A DNA stretch of 64,000 nucleotides, taken from assembly GCA_937931645.1 (NCBI GenBank), contig CALHAR010000001.1:62001-126000 (forward strand), written 5' to 3'. The position numbers were made by a program, and so were the translations under genes. Source of the stretch: an uncultured Alphaproteobacteria bacterium (lineage in GTDB: Bacteria; Pseudomonadota; Alphaproteobacteria; Micavibrionales; Micavibrionaceae). Shown piece after piece: positions 16,653 to 26,404 of the stretch. How positions within the stretch are numbered: position 1 is the first letter of the stretch; each line of letters starts with the position of its first letter. Under the pieces are notes generated by a model. That model searched no databases. It saw only the letters and a list, made by a program, of their open reading frames with translations, and had not been told where the DNA came from.

Positions 16653-17835
16653 ACCTGTCAGGATCATCATAAAGGTTACCAAAGTCATTATTTCGACGCA
16701 TCGTCTTTACGATAAGTTTATAACTTTCTATATTTTTTGCCCATGTATAAAACTCATCTTTACGTGACGGTGTTATCAAAGAGATCAAATAAATATAATC
16801 CTCCCCTTCTAAAACGCTAAGCCATAACTCGTAGGCAAGCATGCTTGAAGATGTAGGGTTTAACTCATAAGCCTGCGTCGCGCCAAAAGACATGTCTTTG
16901 TGGTACTCAAAGTCACGTGATTCAATAAGCTTATCAACTGTGTAATTATCTACTGAAAAATCTTCCCTGAACTTTTTAATCACTTCAGATCGAGATGAAA
17001 CAGCGAGTCTATTATTGAGCAATATATCAATTTGACCATTTAGCTTACCTTCAACAATATTATTATGTAGCTGGGCTCTCATCTCCTCTATTGTTGTAAC
17101 GGGGGGAGCGTCCAGCTGCCATGATGGTGGATAATCAAAGTAAGATTGGTTTAAAAAACCAAAAGTTGTTAAGTCTTCTATCGATCCACTGTCTAAAGAC
17201 AACAGTTGAAACGAGTCAATTACTTGTGCCTGTATAATCCTTTCGCTTTTATAACCCTGTTGCGCCACATAATACCTTGCTACTATCACTTTAGACCCAT
17301 TAATCACGACTTTTGTCCGCACTATATACGCCGTGTCTTTCTTAACTTCCACATAAATGGCTTCTAATTCTTTTTTGCCTTTAACGGTCATTCTCTCCAA
17401 AGACAAACCATTCGTTAGAGCATAATTGACAAACCAGTTTTTTACCCCAACTTCATAAGTCAGTTGCATTCCCTCAACTGTAAAAAAACTTCTTGGGTAT
17501 TGAGGATTAGCTGGGCTTGTATAACGCGCTATAACACTTAGAACTTTTTTTCCTAAAAAACTGCCATCTAAGGTTAATTCTTGTTTAGCGGTATTATCCC
17601 CCCAGTCTGTGGGAACCCTAACTTGGTACCCCAAATGTATATCATCATTAGGGGTATGCTCTATAACTTTGGTTTTACCCTTAAACTCTTTTTCAGGAAT
17701 AAATTCTATAAGCTCAATCGGTGCAACATCATTCAGGTCAGAGTGCTGCGCTTTTACATAGCCACCAACAAACAAAACCCCTGCCACCAGAAAAAGGGTT
17801 ACAACAAATATGCTCGATTTTATAAAAACTCTCAT
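16651..17835 (-). CDS. Exported protein of unknown function
   Basis: 394 residues from the ATG of MRVFIKSSIFVVTLFLVAGV; two earlier ATGs are in frame, but a TATAAT lies between them and this start, which suggests that transcription begins just upstream. The N-terminal hydrophobic stretch (about residues 6-24) with YVKAQ after it looks like a signal peptide. The rest is soluble, with two similar-looking halves of alternating charged strands and the Trp/Tyr-rich FDYPPSWQLDAPP near the middle. I do not recognise a family. It converges with glnA and diverges from parE. A periplasmic location is inferred. Confidence 0.6.
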   Translation of the reverse strand: MRVFIKSSIFVVTLFLVAGVLFVGGYVKAQHSDLNDVAPIELIEFIPEKEFKGKTKVIEHTPNDDIHLGYQVRVPTDWGDNTAKQELTLDGSFLGKKVLSVIARYTSPANPQYPRSFFTVEGMQLTYEVGVKNWFVNYALTNGLSLERMTVKGKKELEAIYVEVKKDTAYIVRTKVVINGSKVIVARYYVAQQGYKSERIIQAQVIDSFQLLSLDSGSIEDLTTFGFLNQSYFDYPPSWQLDAPPVTTIEEMRAQLHNNIVEGKLNGQIDILLNNRLAVSSRSEVIKKFREDFSVDNYTVDKLIESRDFEYHKDMSFGATQAYELNPTSSSMLAYELWLSVLEGEDYIYLISLITPSRKDEFYTWAKNIESYKLIVKTMRRNNDFGNLYDDPDR

Positions 17836-17987
17836 CACACCAATATTATACATACTTATTGCCCCGAACAAAAACTTAACGACGCAAAATGAATTTAGTT
17901 GTGAACCTATAGGTTTTTACAGTTTCCAAAAAAAGCGGCGTAATGCTATCTATAACTATTACAATATAAGAAAAGCGTGTCGATTTT

Positions 17988-20003
17988 ATGTCTGATTTAT
18001 TAAAACAAACAAAAAATAACAAAACAGAGAGCTATGATGCTTCAGATATTGAAGTCTTAGAAGGGTTAGAGCCTGTCCGTAAACGTCCAGGGATGTATAT
18101 TGGTGGCACGGATGAACGCGCCCTACATCACCTTGTTGGCGAGATTCTCGATAATTCTATGGATGAAGCCGTTGCAGGCCACGCAAACCGTATAGAAATT
18201 CACCTTCATAAGGGGAATGGTATCACAATCTCTGATAATGGGCGCGGAATTCCTGTAAACGAGCACCCTAAATTCCCGGGGAAATCCGCCTTAGAAGTTA
18301 TTTTAACAACCTTGCACTCTGGCGGTAAGTTTAGCGGCAAAAACTATGAAACCGCAGGCGGACTTCATGGCGTGGGTATCTCCGTCGTTAACGCTCTTTC
18401 TGATGAGATGTGGGTTGAAGTTGCACGTGATAAGAAGCTGTTTAAACAGAGTTTTAGTCGTGGCTTAACAACTTCAAAATTAGAAAAATTAGGCGCCGTC
18501 AATAACAGACGCGGAACAACTGTGTTTTTTCACCCTGACCCGGAAATTTTTGGTGCCAAAGCCACGCTAAAGCCTGCGCGCCTTTTCCAAATGGCGCGAT
18601 CAAAGGCTTATCTATTCCGTGGTGTTAAGATAAAATGGTCTTGTGATAAAGAGTTAATAGCAGAAGGTGACAAAGTAAAAGCAGAAGAAACTTTTCACTT
18701 TCCCAATGGTTTAGAAGATTTTCTTATATCTACGCTTGAAGGCCGCCCAACCATTACGCCTCGCCCCTTTGCAGGACAAACAGACCTGCCCGATGGCGAA
18801 GGTAAGGTTGAATTTGCCATTGCATGGCCACAACGCGGTGAAGGCTTTATTCATTCTTACTGCAATACTGTTCCCACCTTATTTGGAGGGTCACACGAGC
18901 AAGGGTTACGCTCTGCCTTACTGCGCGGTCTTAAAGCCTATGGTGAGATGATTGGCAATAAGAAGGCCAGCATTATTACCTCAGATGATATCTTAGGAGA
19001 TGCCACCGCCCTACTCTCAGTTTTCATTCGTGAACCGCAGTTTCAAGGACAAACAAAAGATAAGCTAGCAACAGCGGCAGCTACACGTTGGGTTGACGTT
19101 GCGATTAAGGATTATTTTGACCACTGGCTTACTTCTGACCCTAGCTCTAGTAAATTGTTGTTAGAAGCCATTATTGATACCGCAGAATTACGGATGCGCC
19201 GCCGCGAAGAAAAAGCGACAATGCGAAAATCTGCAACGCGAAAATTACGCCTTCCGGGTAAGCTGGCAGATTGTTCACGCAAGACAGCTAACGATACTGA
19301 GTTATTCTTGGTTGAGGGGGACTCCGCTGGAGGTTCTGCAAAACAGGGTCGTTTGCGTGAAACACAAGCTATTCTCCCCTTGCGAGGGAAAATTCTAAAT
19401 GTTGTTAGCGCCAGCCGCGACAAGATACGCGCCAACCAAGAAATTCAAGATTTAATCCAAGCAACAGGCTGCGCTATTGGTAAAGATTTCAACTTATCCA
19501 AGCTACGCTATGAGCGTATCATTATCATGACCGATGCGGATGTTGATGGGGCGCATATTGCGTCACTCCTCATTACTTTCTTCTATTCACAAATGCGTGG
19601 TTTAATCGAAGAAGGTCACCTTTACTTGGCGCAACCGCCGCTTTATCGCCTAGTCAGTGGTAATTTAAGCGAATATGCACAAGATGATGAGCATAAAGAC
19701 AAATTGATGGAGACTGTTTTTAAGGGTAAGAAAAAAGTTGATGTTAGCCGCTTTAAAGGATTGGGCGAGATGCCTGCCGCGCAATTAAAAGAAACAACAA
19801 TGAATCCTAAATCCCGCGTCTTACTACGAGTAACCTTACCTGAGGCACGTAATTTAGCCGATGGAATTATGGGAGATAGTGAAGTAGGCCCCTCTTTAGC
19901 CGATGTCGATAAATTGGTTGAACAGCTGATGGGGAAAAATGCGGAAAGCCGATTTAACTTTATTCAGGAAAATGCCGAATTTGTCCAAGATTTGGACATT
20001 TAA
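17988..20003 (+). CDS. parE: DNA topoisomerase IV subunit B
   Basis: 671 residues. GHKL ATPase motifs: EILDNSMDEAVAG, ISDNGRGIPVNEHP, TAGGLHGVGISVVNALS. TOPRIM motifs: LFLVEGDSAGGSAKQGR (Glu) and IIMTDADVDGAHIASLL (Asp-x-Asp). The C-terminus has GEMPAAQLKETTMNP. It is about 130 residues shorter than GyrB and begins EVLEGLEPVRKRPGMYIGGT, which marks ParE rather than GyrB. With ParC it separates linked daughter chromosomes. The next gene starts 15 bases after its stop and is likely co-transcribed. Confidence 0.95.
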   Translation: MSDLLKQTKNNKTESYDASDIEVLEGLEPVRKRPGMYIGGTDERALHHLVGEILDNSMDEAVAGHANRIEIHLHKGNGITISDNGRGIPVNEHPKFPGKSALEVILTTLHSGGKFSGKNYETAGGLHGVGISVVNALSDEMWVEVARDKKLFKQSFSRGLTTSKLEKLGAVNNRRGTTVFFHPDPEIFGAKATLKPARLFQMARSKAYLFRGVKIKWSCDKELIAEGDKVKAEETFHFPNGLEDFLISTLEGRPTITPRPFAGQTDLPDGEGKVEFAIAWPQRGEGFIHSYCNTVPTLFGGSHEQGLRSALLRGLKAYGEMIGNKKASIITSDDILGDATALLSVFIREPQFQGQTKDKLATAAATRWVDVAIKDYFDHWLTSDPSSSKLLLEAIIDTAELRMRRREEKATMRKSATRKLRLPGKLADCSRKTANDTELFLVEGDSAGGSAKQGRLRETQAILPLRGKILNVVSASRDKIRANQEIQDLIQATGCAIGKDFNLSKLRYERIIIMTDADVDGAHIASLLITFFYSQMRGLIEEGHLYLAQPPLYRLVSGNLSEYAQDDEHKDKLMETVFKGKKKVDVSRFKGLGEMPAAQLKETTMNPKSRVLLRVTLPEARNLADGIMGDSEVGPSLADVDKLVEQLMGKNAESRFNFIQENAEFVQDLDI

Positions 20004-20018
20004 AAGAAGTTAACTCCT

Positions 20019-21236
20019 ATGAAAAAAATCATTCTCCTTTGCGTTGCCCTTATTGTTATTCCTCTAGCGATAACAAACTATCTATTAGTTCCAAAAGCAT
20101 TGAAGAATATCGAAAAATATTTCGACGAAACTGGCTTTAATAATGTAGAAATCAATAACGCACACCTTCAATTAAACGGTATTAACATTGAAAGCGTTAA
20201 ATTGGGCAAAGATGGATTTAATGTTGCAAAAAACATAAGGGCAAGAATATTTTGGCCAACTTATATTTTTACGTCACATATAAAATCCATCAACATTGTA
20301 TCTCTTAAGATTTCAAGCACAGCAAATAATCCGAATGATATTTTAAAATATGAGAAAATTTTAAATATTGGTAAGTTTTCCAATATAAAAGTTGATAAAA
20401 TCCTCATTGAAAAAATAACATGGGATATTGCAACACCAAAGAATGCGTTGCGTTTAGAAGGCAGGCTTACCCTTCAACAAAATGGGGGGGTAAAAGATAT
20501 TAACGCCACTTTAAATGCCGCTCAGCACGAATTAAGCTTCACTAGTAAATGGTCTGGTCATATTGAAAGTGACGGTAATTATAACATTGAAACTATTTTC
20601 AATGGTCTTGATATACACACCAAAAGCTTCATGTTAAAACGGGGAACGGGGTGGGCATTCCTTTCAAACAAAGATAAAAAAACAAACATCACCGCGCAAC
20701 TTGATGCGGGGAATGGTAATATCTTAAATATCCCCACTAAAAATATCAGTTTGGTTTTAAACCAAGGAAATGGATTCTATTCTGTAGTTACACGTAGCAA
20801 TGCTTCAGCTATTGAAGGCGTTAACCTATATGGTGATTTTCACTTTTCTAATGACATCAACAAACAAGCTTTTGAATTATTGTTAGAGATTGATAATCCC
20901 AATAAGTTTATAAGCTATCTCTCTCAACAAAATATATTAAAGAACCCTGTTCAAAGCACCACCAACCTTTCAGAAAACATAGATTTGCAACTAATTTATG
21001 AACCTGAAAATAGATTTGCAAATGGTCCCTTCCCCTTTTCTCTAAATATAAAAAAGAAGGATAAGGACAGTCTTAAAGGTACGTTTTTAATATACCCAAA
21101 TAACTTAGATATAAGGGGTACAGCGCAAGGGGATCAAGAAACTATATCCCTTTTACAAACATTGTTTTCTATTAATGAAGATAATATTTCAGATCAAAAT
21201 ATTCGTTTTGACGACAGTTTGAAAAACTTATTATAA
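20019..21236 (+). CDS. AsmA-like exported protein
   Basis: 405 residues with an N-terminal membrane anchor (about residues 4-24). Repeated amphipathic beta text follows, including GFNNVEINNAHLQLNGINIESVKLG and IKSINIVSLKI, then strands with GNGNILNI and LDIRGTAQGD. This is the pattern of AsmA/YdbH-type proteins that form beta bridges across the periplasm and move phospholipid. It is shorter than those bridges, so a partial or minor member is possible. It follows parE at 15 bases and converges on the gene after it. The call rests on N-terminal pattern only. Confidence 0.45.
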   Translation: MKKIILLCVALIVIPLAITNYLLVPKALKNIEKYFDETGFNNVEINNAHLQLNGINIESVKLGKDGFNVAKNIRARIFWPTYIFTSHIKSINIVSLKISSTANNPNDILKYEKILNIGKFSNIKVDKILIEKITWDIATPKNALRLEGRLTLQQNGGVKDINATLNAAQHELSFTSKWSGHIESDGNYNIETIFNGLDIHTKSFMLKRGTGWAFLSNKDKKTNITAQLDAGNGNILNIPTKNISLVLNQGNGFYSVVTRSNASAIEGVNLYGDFHFSNDINKQAFELLLEIDNPNKFISYLSQQNILKNPVQSTTNLSENIDLQLIYEPENRFANGPFPFSLNIKKKDKDSLKGTFLIYPNNLDIRGTAQGDQETISLLQTLFSINEDNISDQNIRFDDSLKNLL

Positions 21237-21258
21237 ACTCTGTCACTTAAAGATAAGT

Positions 21259-21981
21259 TTAAGGATAAGCACAAGAATCATAGATAACCTTCGCAAAAGA
21301 TTTAGCACCTTTTTCAATCGTGAAGCGATACTCTCTATTTTCTACAACCGTAGAATAGCGCAAAGGTAAAACACCTTTTTTTAATTCTCTTTTACTTCCA
21401 TTCATAAAAAACACTTCAACACGCTTTGATGGGTCATACCACGCCTCTGGTAACCCTTTAGCACTTCTAGCAGATACACCTTTTCCACCGACTTTAATTT
21501 TACCGTCTGCGACACTCGCTAAGCTTTCTGGTCCAGAATAAGCTGGCGTATTAATAACAAACCTTTTGGTTTGCGCCTCTGTACATCCTGAAGGTGGTCT
21601 AGCAGAACGGATAACAAAGGATAACCTTTCCGCATCCATCCCTTGCTTAAGCTGCTCCCTAACCAATGTAACCAAGTCCTGCATGGGACCTGCTGGGATA
21701 ATACTTTCTACTTCTTGTTGAAGTTGCTCATATCGTGTATTAGCAGTTTGCGCAGTTGCACTCAATTCAGTGACCTGATCTTGTAGTAAAGCTCTCTCTT
21801 GTTCAAAAGTTTGAACCTCATCTTTTAAGGTCATTAAATGTTCTGCACCATATTGCTTTCCCAACCAAAACCCAAGGAGGATTGACAGTAAAATAACGGC
21901 CAATACACCTAAGGCACTTGCCATGCGTTGCGCGTTACGTTCTTTATATCTTGTATGGGGGTTATAACTACTAATCGACAT
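21259..21981 (-). CDS. Inner-membrane coiled-coil protein of unknown function
   Basis: 240 residues. A cytoplasmic N-terminus (residues 1-20) is followed by one membrane helix (about 22-40, ALGVLAVILLSILLGFWLG) and a coiled coil (about 48-92). A periplasmic beta domain comes next with two Cys residues (PPSGCTEAQTKRF and VIYDSCAYP), possibly a disulphide. The layout resembles DUF6776-type proteins, but I cannot confirm this. It lies 18 bases downstream of the SLC13 transporter gene on the same strand, so the two are probably one operon. The function is not known. Confidence 0.6.
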   Translation of the reverse strand: MSISSYNPHTRYKERNAQRMASALGVLAVILLSILLGFWLGKQYGAEHLMTLKDEVQTFEQERALLQDQVTELSATAQTANTRYEQLQQEVESIIPAGPMQDLVTLVREQLKQGMDAERLSFVIRSARPPSGCTEAQTKRFVINTPAYSGPESLASVADGKIKVGGKGVSARSAKGLPEAWYDPSKRVEVFFMNGSKRELKKGVLPLRYSTVVENREYRFTIEKGAKSFAKVIYDSCAYP

Positions 21982-21999
21982 TTGTTTTACTCTTCCTGT

Positions 22000-23880
22000 T
22001 TATAAACCATAGTAAAATTTTGCAACAAACATATAAGCAATCCAAATTACCAAAACAAGAGGGATACCCGCAACCAAGAAATCACGAAAACGGTAATGCC
22101 CAGGCCCCATAACCAATAAGTTTGTTTGATAACCAATAGGGGAAGCAAAAGAGCAATTCGCCGCAAATATAACAGCAACTGCAAAAATAATCGGATCAAC
22201 ACCTAAATCAATCCCCATATTCATCGCGATTGGCGTAAAGAGAATAGCGCAAGCATTGTTTGATAAGATATTGGTACAAAGCGCCACAATGATAAACAAC
22301 ATAGCAAGCATGTATAGAGGTTCATCGGCAAACGGCGCTTTTAACATCATATCCGCAATAAATTGCGTTCCCCCTGTCGCCTGCATAGCCGTTCCCAACG
22401 CAAGCATTGCTCCAACAAGGAAAAGTATCTTGCGGTCTATAGCGCGTGTTGCCTGCCGAATATTTAAACAACCTGTAGCAATTAACAAAACCGCACCGCT
22501 TATGGCTGCTACAGCAATAGATAAGATACCTAAAGAGGCTAAAAGAATTGTTATAATGAAAATAAAGGCCGCCACAGGTGCTTTTTTAGGAATGGGTAAA
22601 TCTGTTTTAGACCCTGACAAAACGGTAACATCTGTTTGATCTTGCCCCCGCATACTATTAATAGAACCTTGCGCCCCAGCAATAAGAAGAACATCACCGG
22701 GCTCTAAACGAATACGTCCCATAGAGCGTCTAACAACGCGTGCACGGCGCTGAATACCTAGAATGACAATATTAAACTGTCGTTGAAAATCAACTTGATC
22801 AATGGTCATTTCAACAAAACGTGAGGCAGGTGGAATCATAAGTTCTGCTAAAATACGTGTTTCAGAAACACCATCCTCTAAGTCTTGAGGACCACTTTTC
22901 TCCTCCTCATCGTCGGCATCTTCCATGACTTTCACTTCTTCATCAGACAATAAGAAACCAGGGAATTTAGAGAGCAAGCCCGCCAACGATTCTCTCGTTG
23001 CCGCAACGATCATAATATCGCCCTGTTCAATCTGATACCCCTCAAACGGAGGGAGAATTAAATGCCCACGGCGTTGAATAAGACGCACATCTACGTCAGG
23101 TAACGCGGGAAAAACCCCTTCGGTAAACTCCATACCGACCAACACGCTATCGGCGGTCACATCTAGTTCGGCAATAAACTCTTTTTCACCACCTTCTAGC
23201 TTTTGTTTCAAAGACCGGCGATCAGGCACCAAGAACGGTAAAACAATAACAAGATATACTAAACCAACAGCGGCGAGCATCATGCCTGGAACTAAGAAAT
23301 CAAAAAATCCTAGAGGGTCATAACCCAGTTCAACCATCGTACTAGAAACCAGTAAGTTTGTGGACGAGCCAACCAACGTTGTCATACCACCAAGAATTGC
23401 GGCAAAACTTAACGGCATCATAATTTTACTCTCTGATATCCCTGCCGAAATACCAATGGCCTGAATAATAGGAATAGTTAAAATAACAAGGGGCGTGTTG
23501 TTAAGAAAAGCACTAAACACCATCACGAACATAAAAATACAAAAAATAGAAAGGCGCGCGGGCATATGCTTATTATTCACGAAGAACTTAACTAAAGCAC
23601 GTAACGCATCAGTCCTAATAATCGCCTGCCCCATAACAAGCAAGGCGAGTACTGCCAGTAATGCTGGATTAGAAAACCCTGATAACAAGTCCGCCGCATC
23701 AAGCTGATTACGCCCATTTTCATCAAGCAAAGGGAAGAACTGACCGAATAGTAACAGTGATGTCAGGATAACAACACTTGTTGCCTCCAAAGGGAGTTTT
23801 TCACGCGCAAAAAGATAAACGGCAATAGCCGTTAAAATCAAAACAAAGCACATATGGAAGTTAGCATCTATAATGGACAT
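22000..23880 (-). CDS. SLC13/DASS family transporter with two TrkA-C domains
   Basis: 626 residues. Two membrane halves: residues 1-210 with FSNPALLAVLALLVMGQAI and FLNNTPLVILTIP, and 425-626 with LVGAMLALGTAMQATGG and ILSNNACAILFTPIA. The N-T-P and N-N-A motifs are the substrate/sodium SNT-type sites of this superfamily. Between them lie two RCK/TrkA-C domains (about 235-305, EFIAELDVTADSVLVG...; about 345-415, RFVEMTIDQVDFQ...). This is the arrangement of the bacterial SLC13-TrkA_C group, which includes the SAC1/YfbS-like carriers for sulfate or carboxylates. The substrate is not deducible. Neighbours (lptD upstream, coiled-coil protein downstream) give no clue. Confidence 0.87.
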   Translation of the reverse strand: MSIIDANFHMCFVLILTAIAVYLFAREKLPLEATSVVILTSLLLFGQFFPLLDENGRNQLDAADLLSGFSNPALLAVLALLVMGQAIIRTDALRALVKFFVNNKHMPARLSIFCIFMFVMVFSAFLNNTPLVILTIPIIQAIGISAGISESKIMMPLSFAAILGGMTTLVGSSTNLLVSSTMVELGYDPLGFFDFLVPGMMLAAVGLVYLVIVLPFLVPDRRSLKQKLEGGEKEFIAELDVTADSVLVGMEFTEGVFPALPDVDVRLIQRRGHLILPPFEGYQIEQGDIMIVAATRESLAGLLSKFPGFLLSDEEVKVMEDADDEEEKSGPQDLEDGVSETRILAELMIPPASRFVEMTIDQVDFQRQFNIVILGIQRRARVVRRSMGRIRLEPGDVLLIAGAQGSINSMRGQDQTDVTVLSGSKTDLPIPKKAPVAAFIFIITILLASLGILSIAVAAISGAVLLIATGCLNIRQATRAIDRKILFLVGAMLALGTAMQATGGTQFIADMMLKAPFADEPLYMLAMLFIIVALCTNILSNNACAILFTPIAMNMGIDLGVDPIIFAVAVIFAANCSFASPIGYQTNLLVMGPGHYRFRDFLVAGIPLVLVIWIAYMFVAKFYYGL

Positions 23881-23897
23881 ATCACCCTTTAAGCCTA

Positions 23898-26309
23898 TTA
23901 TTCTAAATTTTTATTATTACTATCATTATCACTACCGTTTGACCCCACTGCAAAACCAGAAGTTTCAAACCCACCTAAATTTTTTAACCCTAACCTTAGC
24001 GTAATTTCAGTGCCACTATCGCCCGACGAATCATTAGTTAATGTTCTTTGAGCTGAAAGAAGGAAATCAACACATTGCCCTTTATAATCCAAACCATATC
24101 TAGCAAATCGAAGCCCTTCATTATCATCCGAAAAATCATATTGTGCATTACCTATAACACCCCATCGGTCTGAAAATTGGTAACGCCCTCCCACTCGAAT
24201 TTGCTCACGACTTTCATCAAAGTCCGTTCCTTCTAGAGCGTTCGCATAAAAATATCGCGTATTAAAAGACACTTTACCAACTTGACCAGTCATATCAATT
24301 TCATGGCGTTGAGAAGACAAGCTATCATTATCGAGTTGCAACCCGTAATTTAACTGTAAATTTCTCCCTGCAGAAATAGATACATTACCAACAAAATCAG
24401 AACTTTGCTCAGATAAACCAGACCCACTCGGAAATGGATTTTCGCTATCCTTAAAACGATAACTCTGCCCTAAAAAGACTTCCCCACTATATCCGTTATC
24501 ACCATATAGCCCTGTCCGTAAGCCATAAGTTGTAAAACTTCCATCTTCTATACGGTCATAACCAGGGAATCTATTTGCATTAAACAGGTTCGTCACATCC
24601 AAGAAAACATCTTGTGAATCCTCATTAGGAATATCATCATCTTCATCAAGATTTGTTCCTATTGTGACAGAGGTTAAAGGTTCAATAACCAGTTCAGATC
24701 TCTTAAACCTCTTTGCAACGGGATAACTACTCTGAAGGTGCGCTTGAGCAAACCCACGAATAGCAGAAGAATCCGTACTGCGTTGGTTATCAATAGTCGC
24801 AATATCACGATCATTCACTTGGAAAGCATCACCACGCGCTGTGAAATCAAGCGTATTCACCAAACCTATATCACTCACATGGCGGCGTTGCCACCCAGCT
24901 TGAGCAGAAGCACGATTAAGATCTTGGTCATTACCTTCTCTTTGCAATCCTAAAAGAGAGGTTTCAAACTCCCAACGCCCCCCTAGTGTAGCATTTGGCT
25001 TACCTATAAATCGAGTATAGATTTCTGGTAGGATATTTGGCTGATCATCACTTCGGTCACTAACCCGTAAATCTTGGAAATTAATAAGGCGGGCATTCAC
25101 ATAGTCACGACCTGAAAAACGTTCTAAATAAGCTGTGTTTTCGAGAATATCTTCGTTCGATAGGTTATATTGGCGCAAATATTGATCATCACTCACGAGT
25201 TGAATCTCTGTCCCTGCCCTCCATTTCTCATTAATATCCCACAACCCGTCAACGAACAAATGTCCACGCAACTCATCATCAATATCAACATCTTGGTCAT
25301 TAACAGAGTCAGTTCTACTGGAGTACGTTACACCACTATTTGTAATTATCTCTGCGTCTTTAAACCGTTGACGATATTCAGTTGTTAGAAGAGGCGTTTC
25401 TTCAGTGTAAGCAGTAACACCAATCGTGGCATCTTTATCTGGGGCAATATTCCAATAATATTCTTGCCCGTAATTTACCCCTAACTCACTATCGAAACCA
25501 ATGGACGGTATTAAAAAACCACTTTTCCTATCAACAGAACCATCAGGATGAGAAAAATATGGCACGTACGCCACAGGCAGCCCTGCAACTTCAAACGTAG
25601 CATTGTCATAGGATACTCGGTGTTGGTCTTTATGGTGCGTCACCTCTTTCGCTTTAATCTGCCAAAGAGGGGCACGTGAAGGATGTTTTTTACATGGCTC
25701 ACAGGCAGTATAAGTCGCCCTATGCATAATGACTTTTGCATCCGCTATTTTATCTGCCTTGTCAGCAGAAAAGCGCGACCCATCTGCTAAAACTCCGCTT
25801 AAGCTCTGTATAAACCCATTTTTCATTTTACCTTTTAAGTCAACAAACTCTGCAAAGTAAGTATCGCCAGTTATTTCATTCAAAACAACATTCCCTGTGG
25901 CCGTCACGTCATCCTTATTAAGATCATATGTAACCTTATCAGCACGCAAAATACGCCCTGCCTGCACTAATTCAACATTACCAACAGCACTAACAACAGC
26001 ATTCACCTCATCATACTCAACTTGATCTGCCAATAAATCGACCATATCTTCTATATTTGCAGCTTTTTCTGAAGGAGTGGGTGCTTCAGGGATGCTCTGC
26101 TCCACATCAACATTGGTTGAGGCCAGTGAAGGTAGAGGTACTTCCACGGTCTTAGGGTCAGGATATGAGACATACGGTTTGTTAAACAGTAGGTATTTAC
26201 CACTATCTCCTTCATCACTGGCAAAGACATAGCCAGAAAAACTTGCGTAAAAACAGCAAGTTAAAATAGAGCTAGTGATGAGTCTTTTTTTGAAGATTAT
26301 TCCCTCCAT
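23898..26309 (-). CDS. lptD: LPS-assembly outer membrane protein LptD
   Basis: 803 residues. A signal peptide is followed by a Pro-rich stretch and an LptA-like jelly-roll domain (about residues 75-220: LLADQVEYDEVNAVVSAVGNV, LRADKVTYDLNKDDVTATGN). Next is the alphaproteobacterial LptD hallmark YTACEPCKKHP, then NATFEVAGLPVAYVPYFSHPD and RKSGFLIPSIGF. The last 500 residues are barrel strands. It places LPS in the outer leaflet with LptE. The usual downstream genes surA and pdxA are absent. The C-terminal tail is Asn/Asp-rich. An SLC13 carrier gene begins 18 bases after the stop. Confidence 0.93.
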   Translation of the reverse strand: MEGIIFKKRLITSSILTCCFYASFSGYVFASDEGDSGKYLLFNKPYVSYPDPKTVEVPLPSLASTNVDVEQSIPEAPTPSEKAANIEDMVDLLADQVEYDEVNAVVSAVGNVELVQAGRILRADKVTYDLNKDDVTATGNVVLNEITGDTYFAEFVDLKGKMKNGFIQSLSGVLADGSRFSADKADKIADAKVIMHRATYTACEPCKKHPSRAPLWQIKAKEVTHHKDQHRVSYDNATFEVAGLPVAYVPYFSHPDGSVDRKSGFLIPSIGFDSELGVNYGQEYYWNIAPDKDATIGVTAYTEETPLLTTEYRQRFKDAEIITNSGVTYSSRTDSVNDQDVDIDDELRGHLFVDGLWDINEKWRAGTEIQLVSDDQYLRQYNLSNEDILENTAYLERFSGRDYVNARLINFQDLRVSDRSDDQPNILPEIYTRFIGKPNATLGGRWEFETSLLGLQREGNDQDLNRASAQAGWQRRHVSDIGLVNTLDFTARGDAFQVNDRDIATIDNQRSTDSSAIRGFAQAHLQSSYPVAKRFKRSELVIEPLTSVTIGTNLDEDDDIPNEDSQDVFLDVTNLFNANRFPGYDRIEDGSFTTYGLRTGLYGDNGYSGEVFLGQSYRFKDSENPFPSGSGLSEQSSDFVGNVSISAGRNLQLNYGLQLDNDSLSSQRHEIDMTGQVGKVSFNTRYFYANALEGTDFDESREQIRVGGRYQFSDRWGVIGNAQYDFSDDNEGLRFARYGLDYKGQCVDFLLSAQRTLTNDSSGDSGTEITLRLGLKNLGGFETSGFAVGSNGSDNDSNNKNLE

Positions 26310-26404
26310 CAGAGATAAAAACTAAAATTTAAAAGTAACTTATAAGCCATTATAAACACTCAAATTTAAGGTCTTTTATAGGACGGTAATATTAACAGAA
26401 ATCT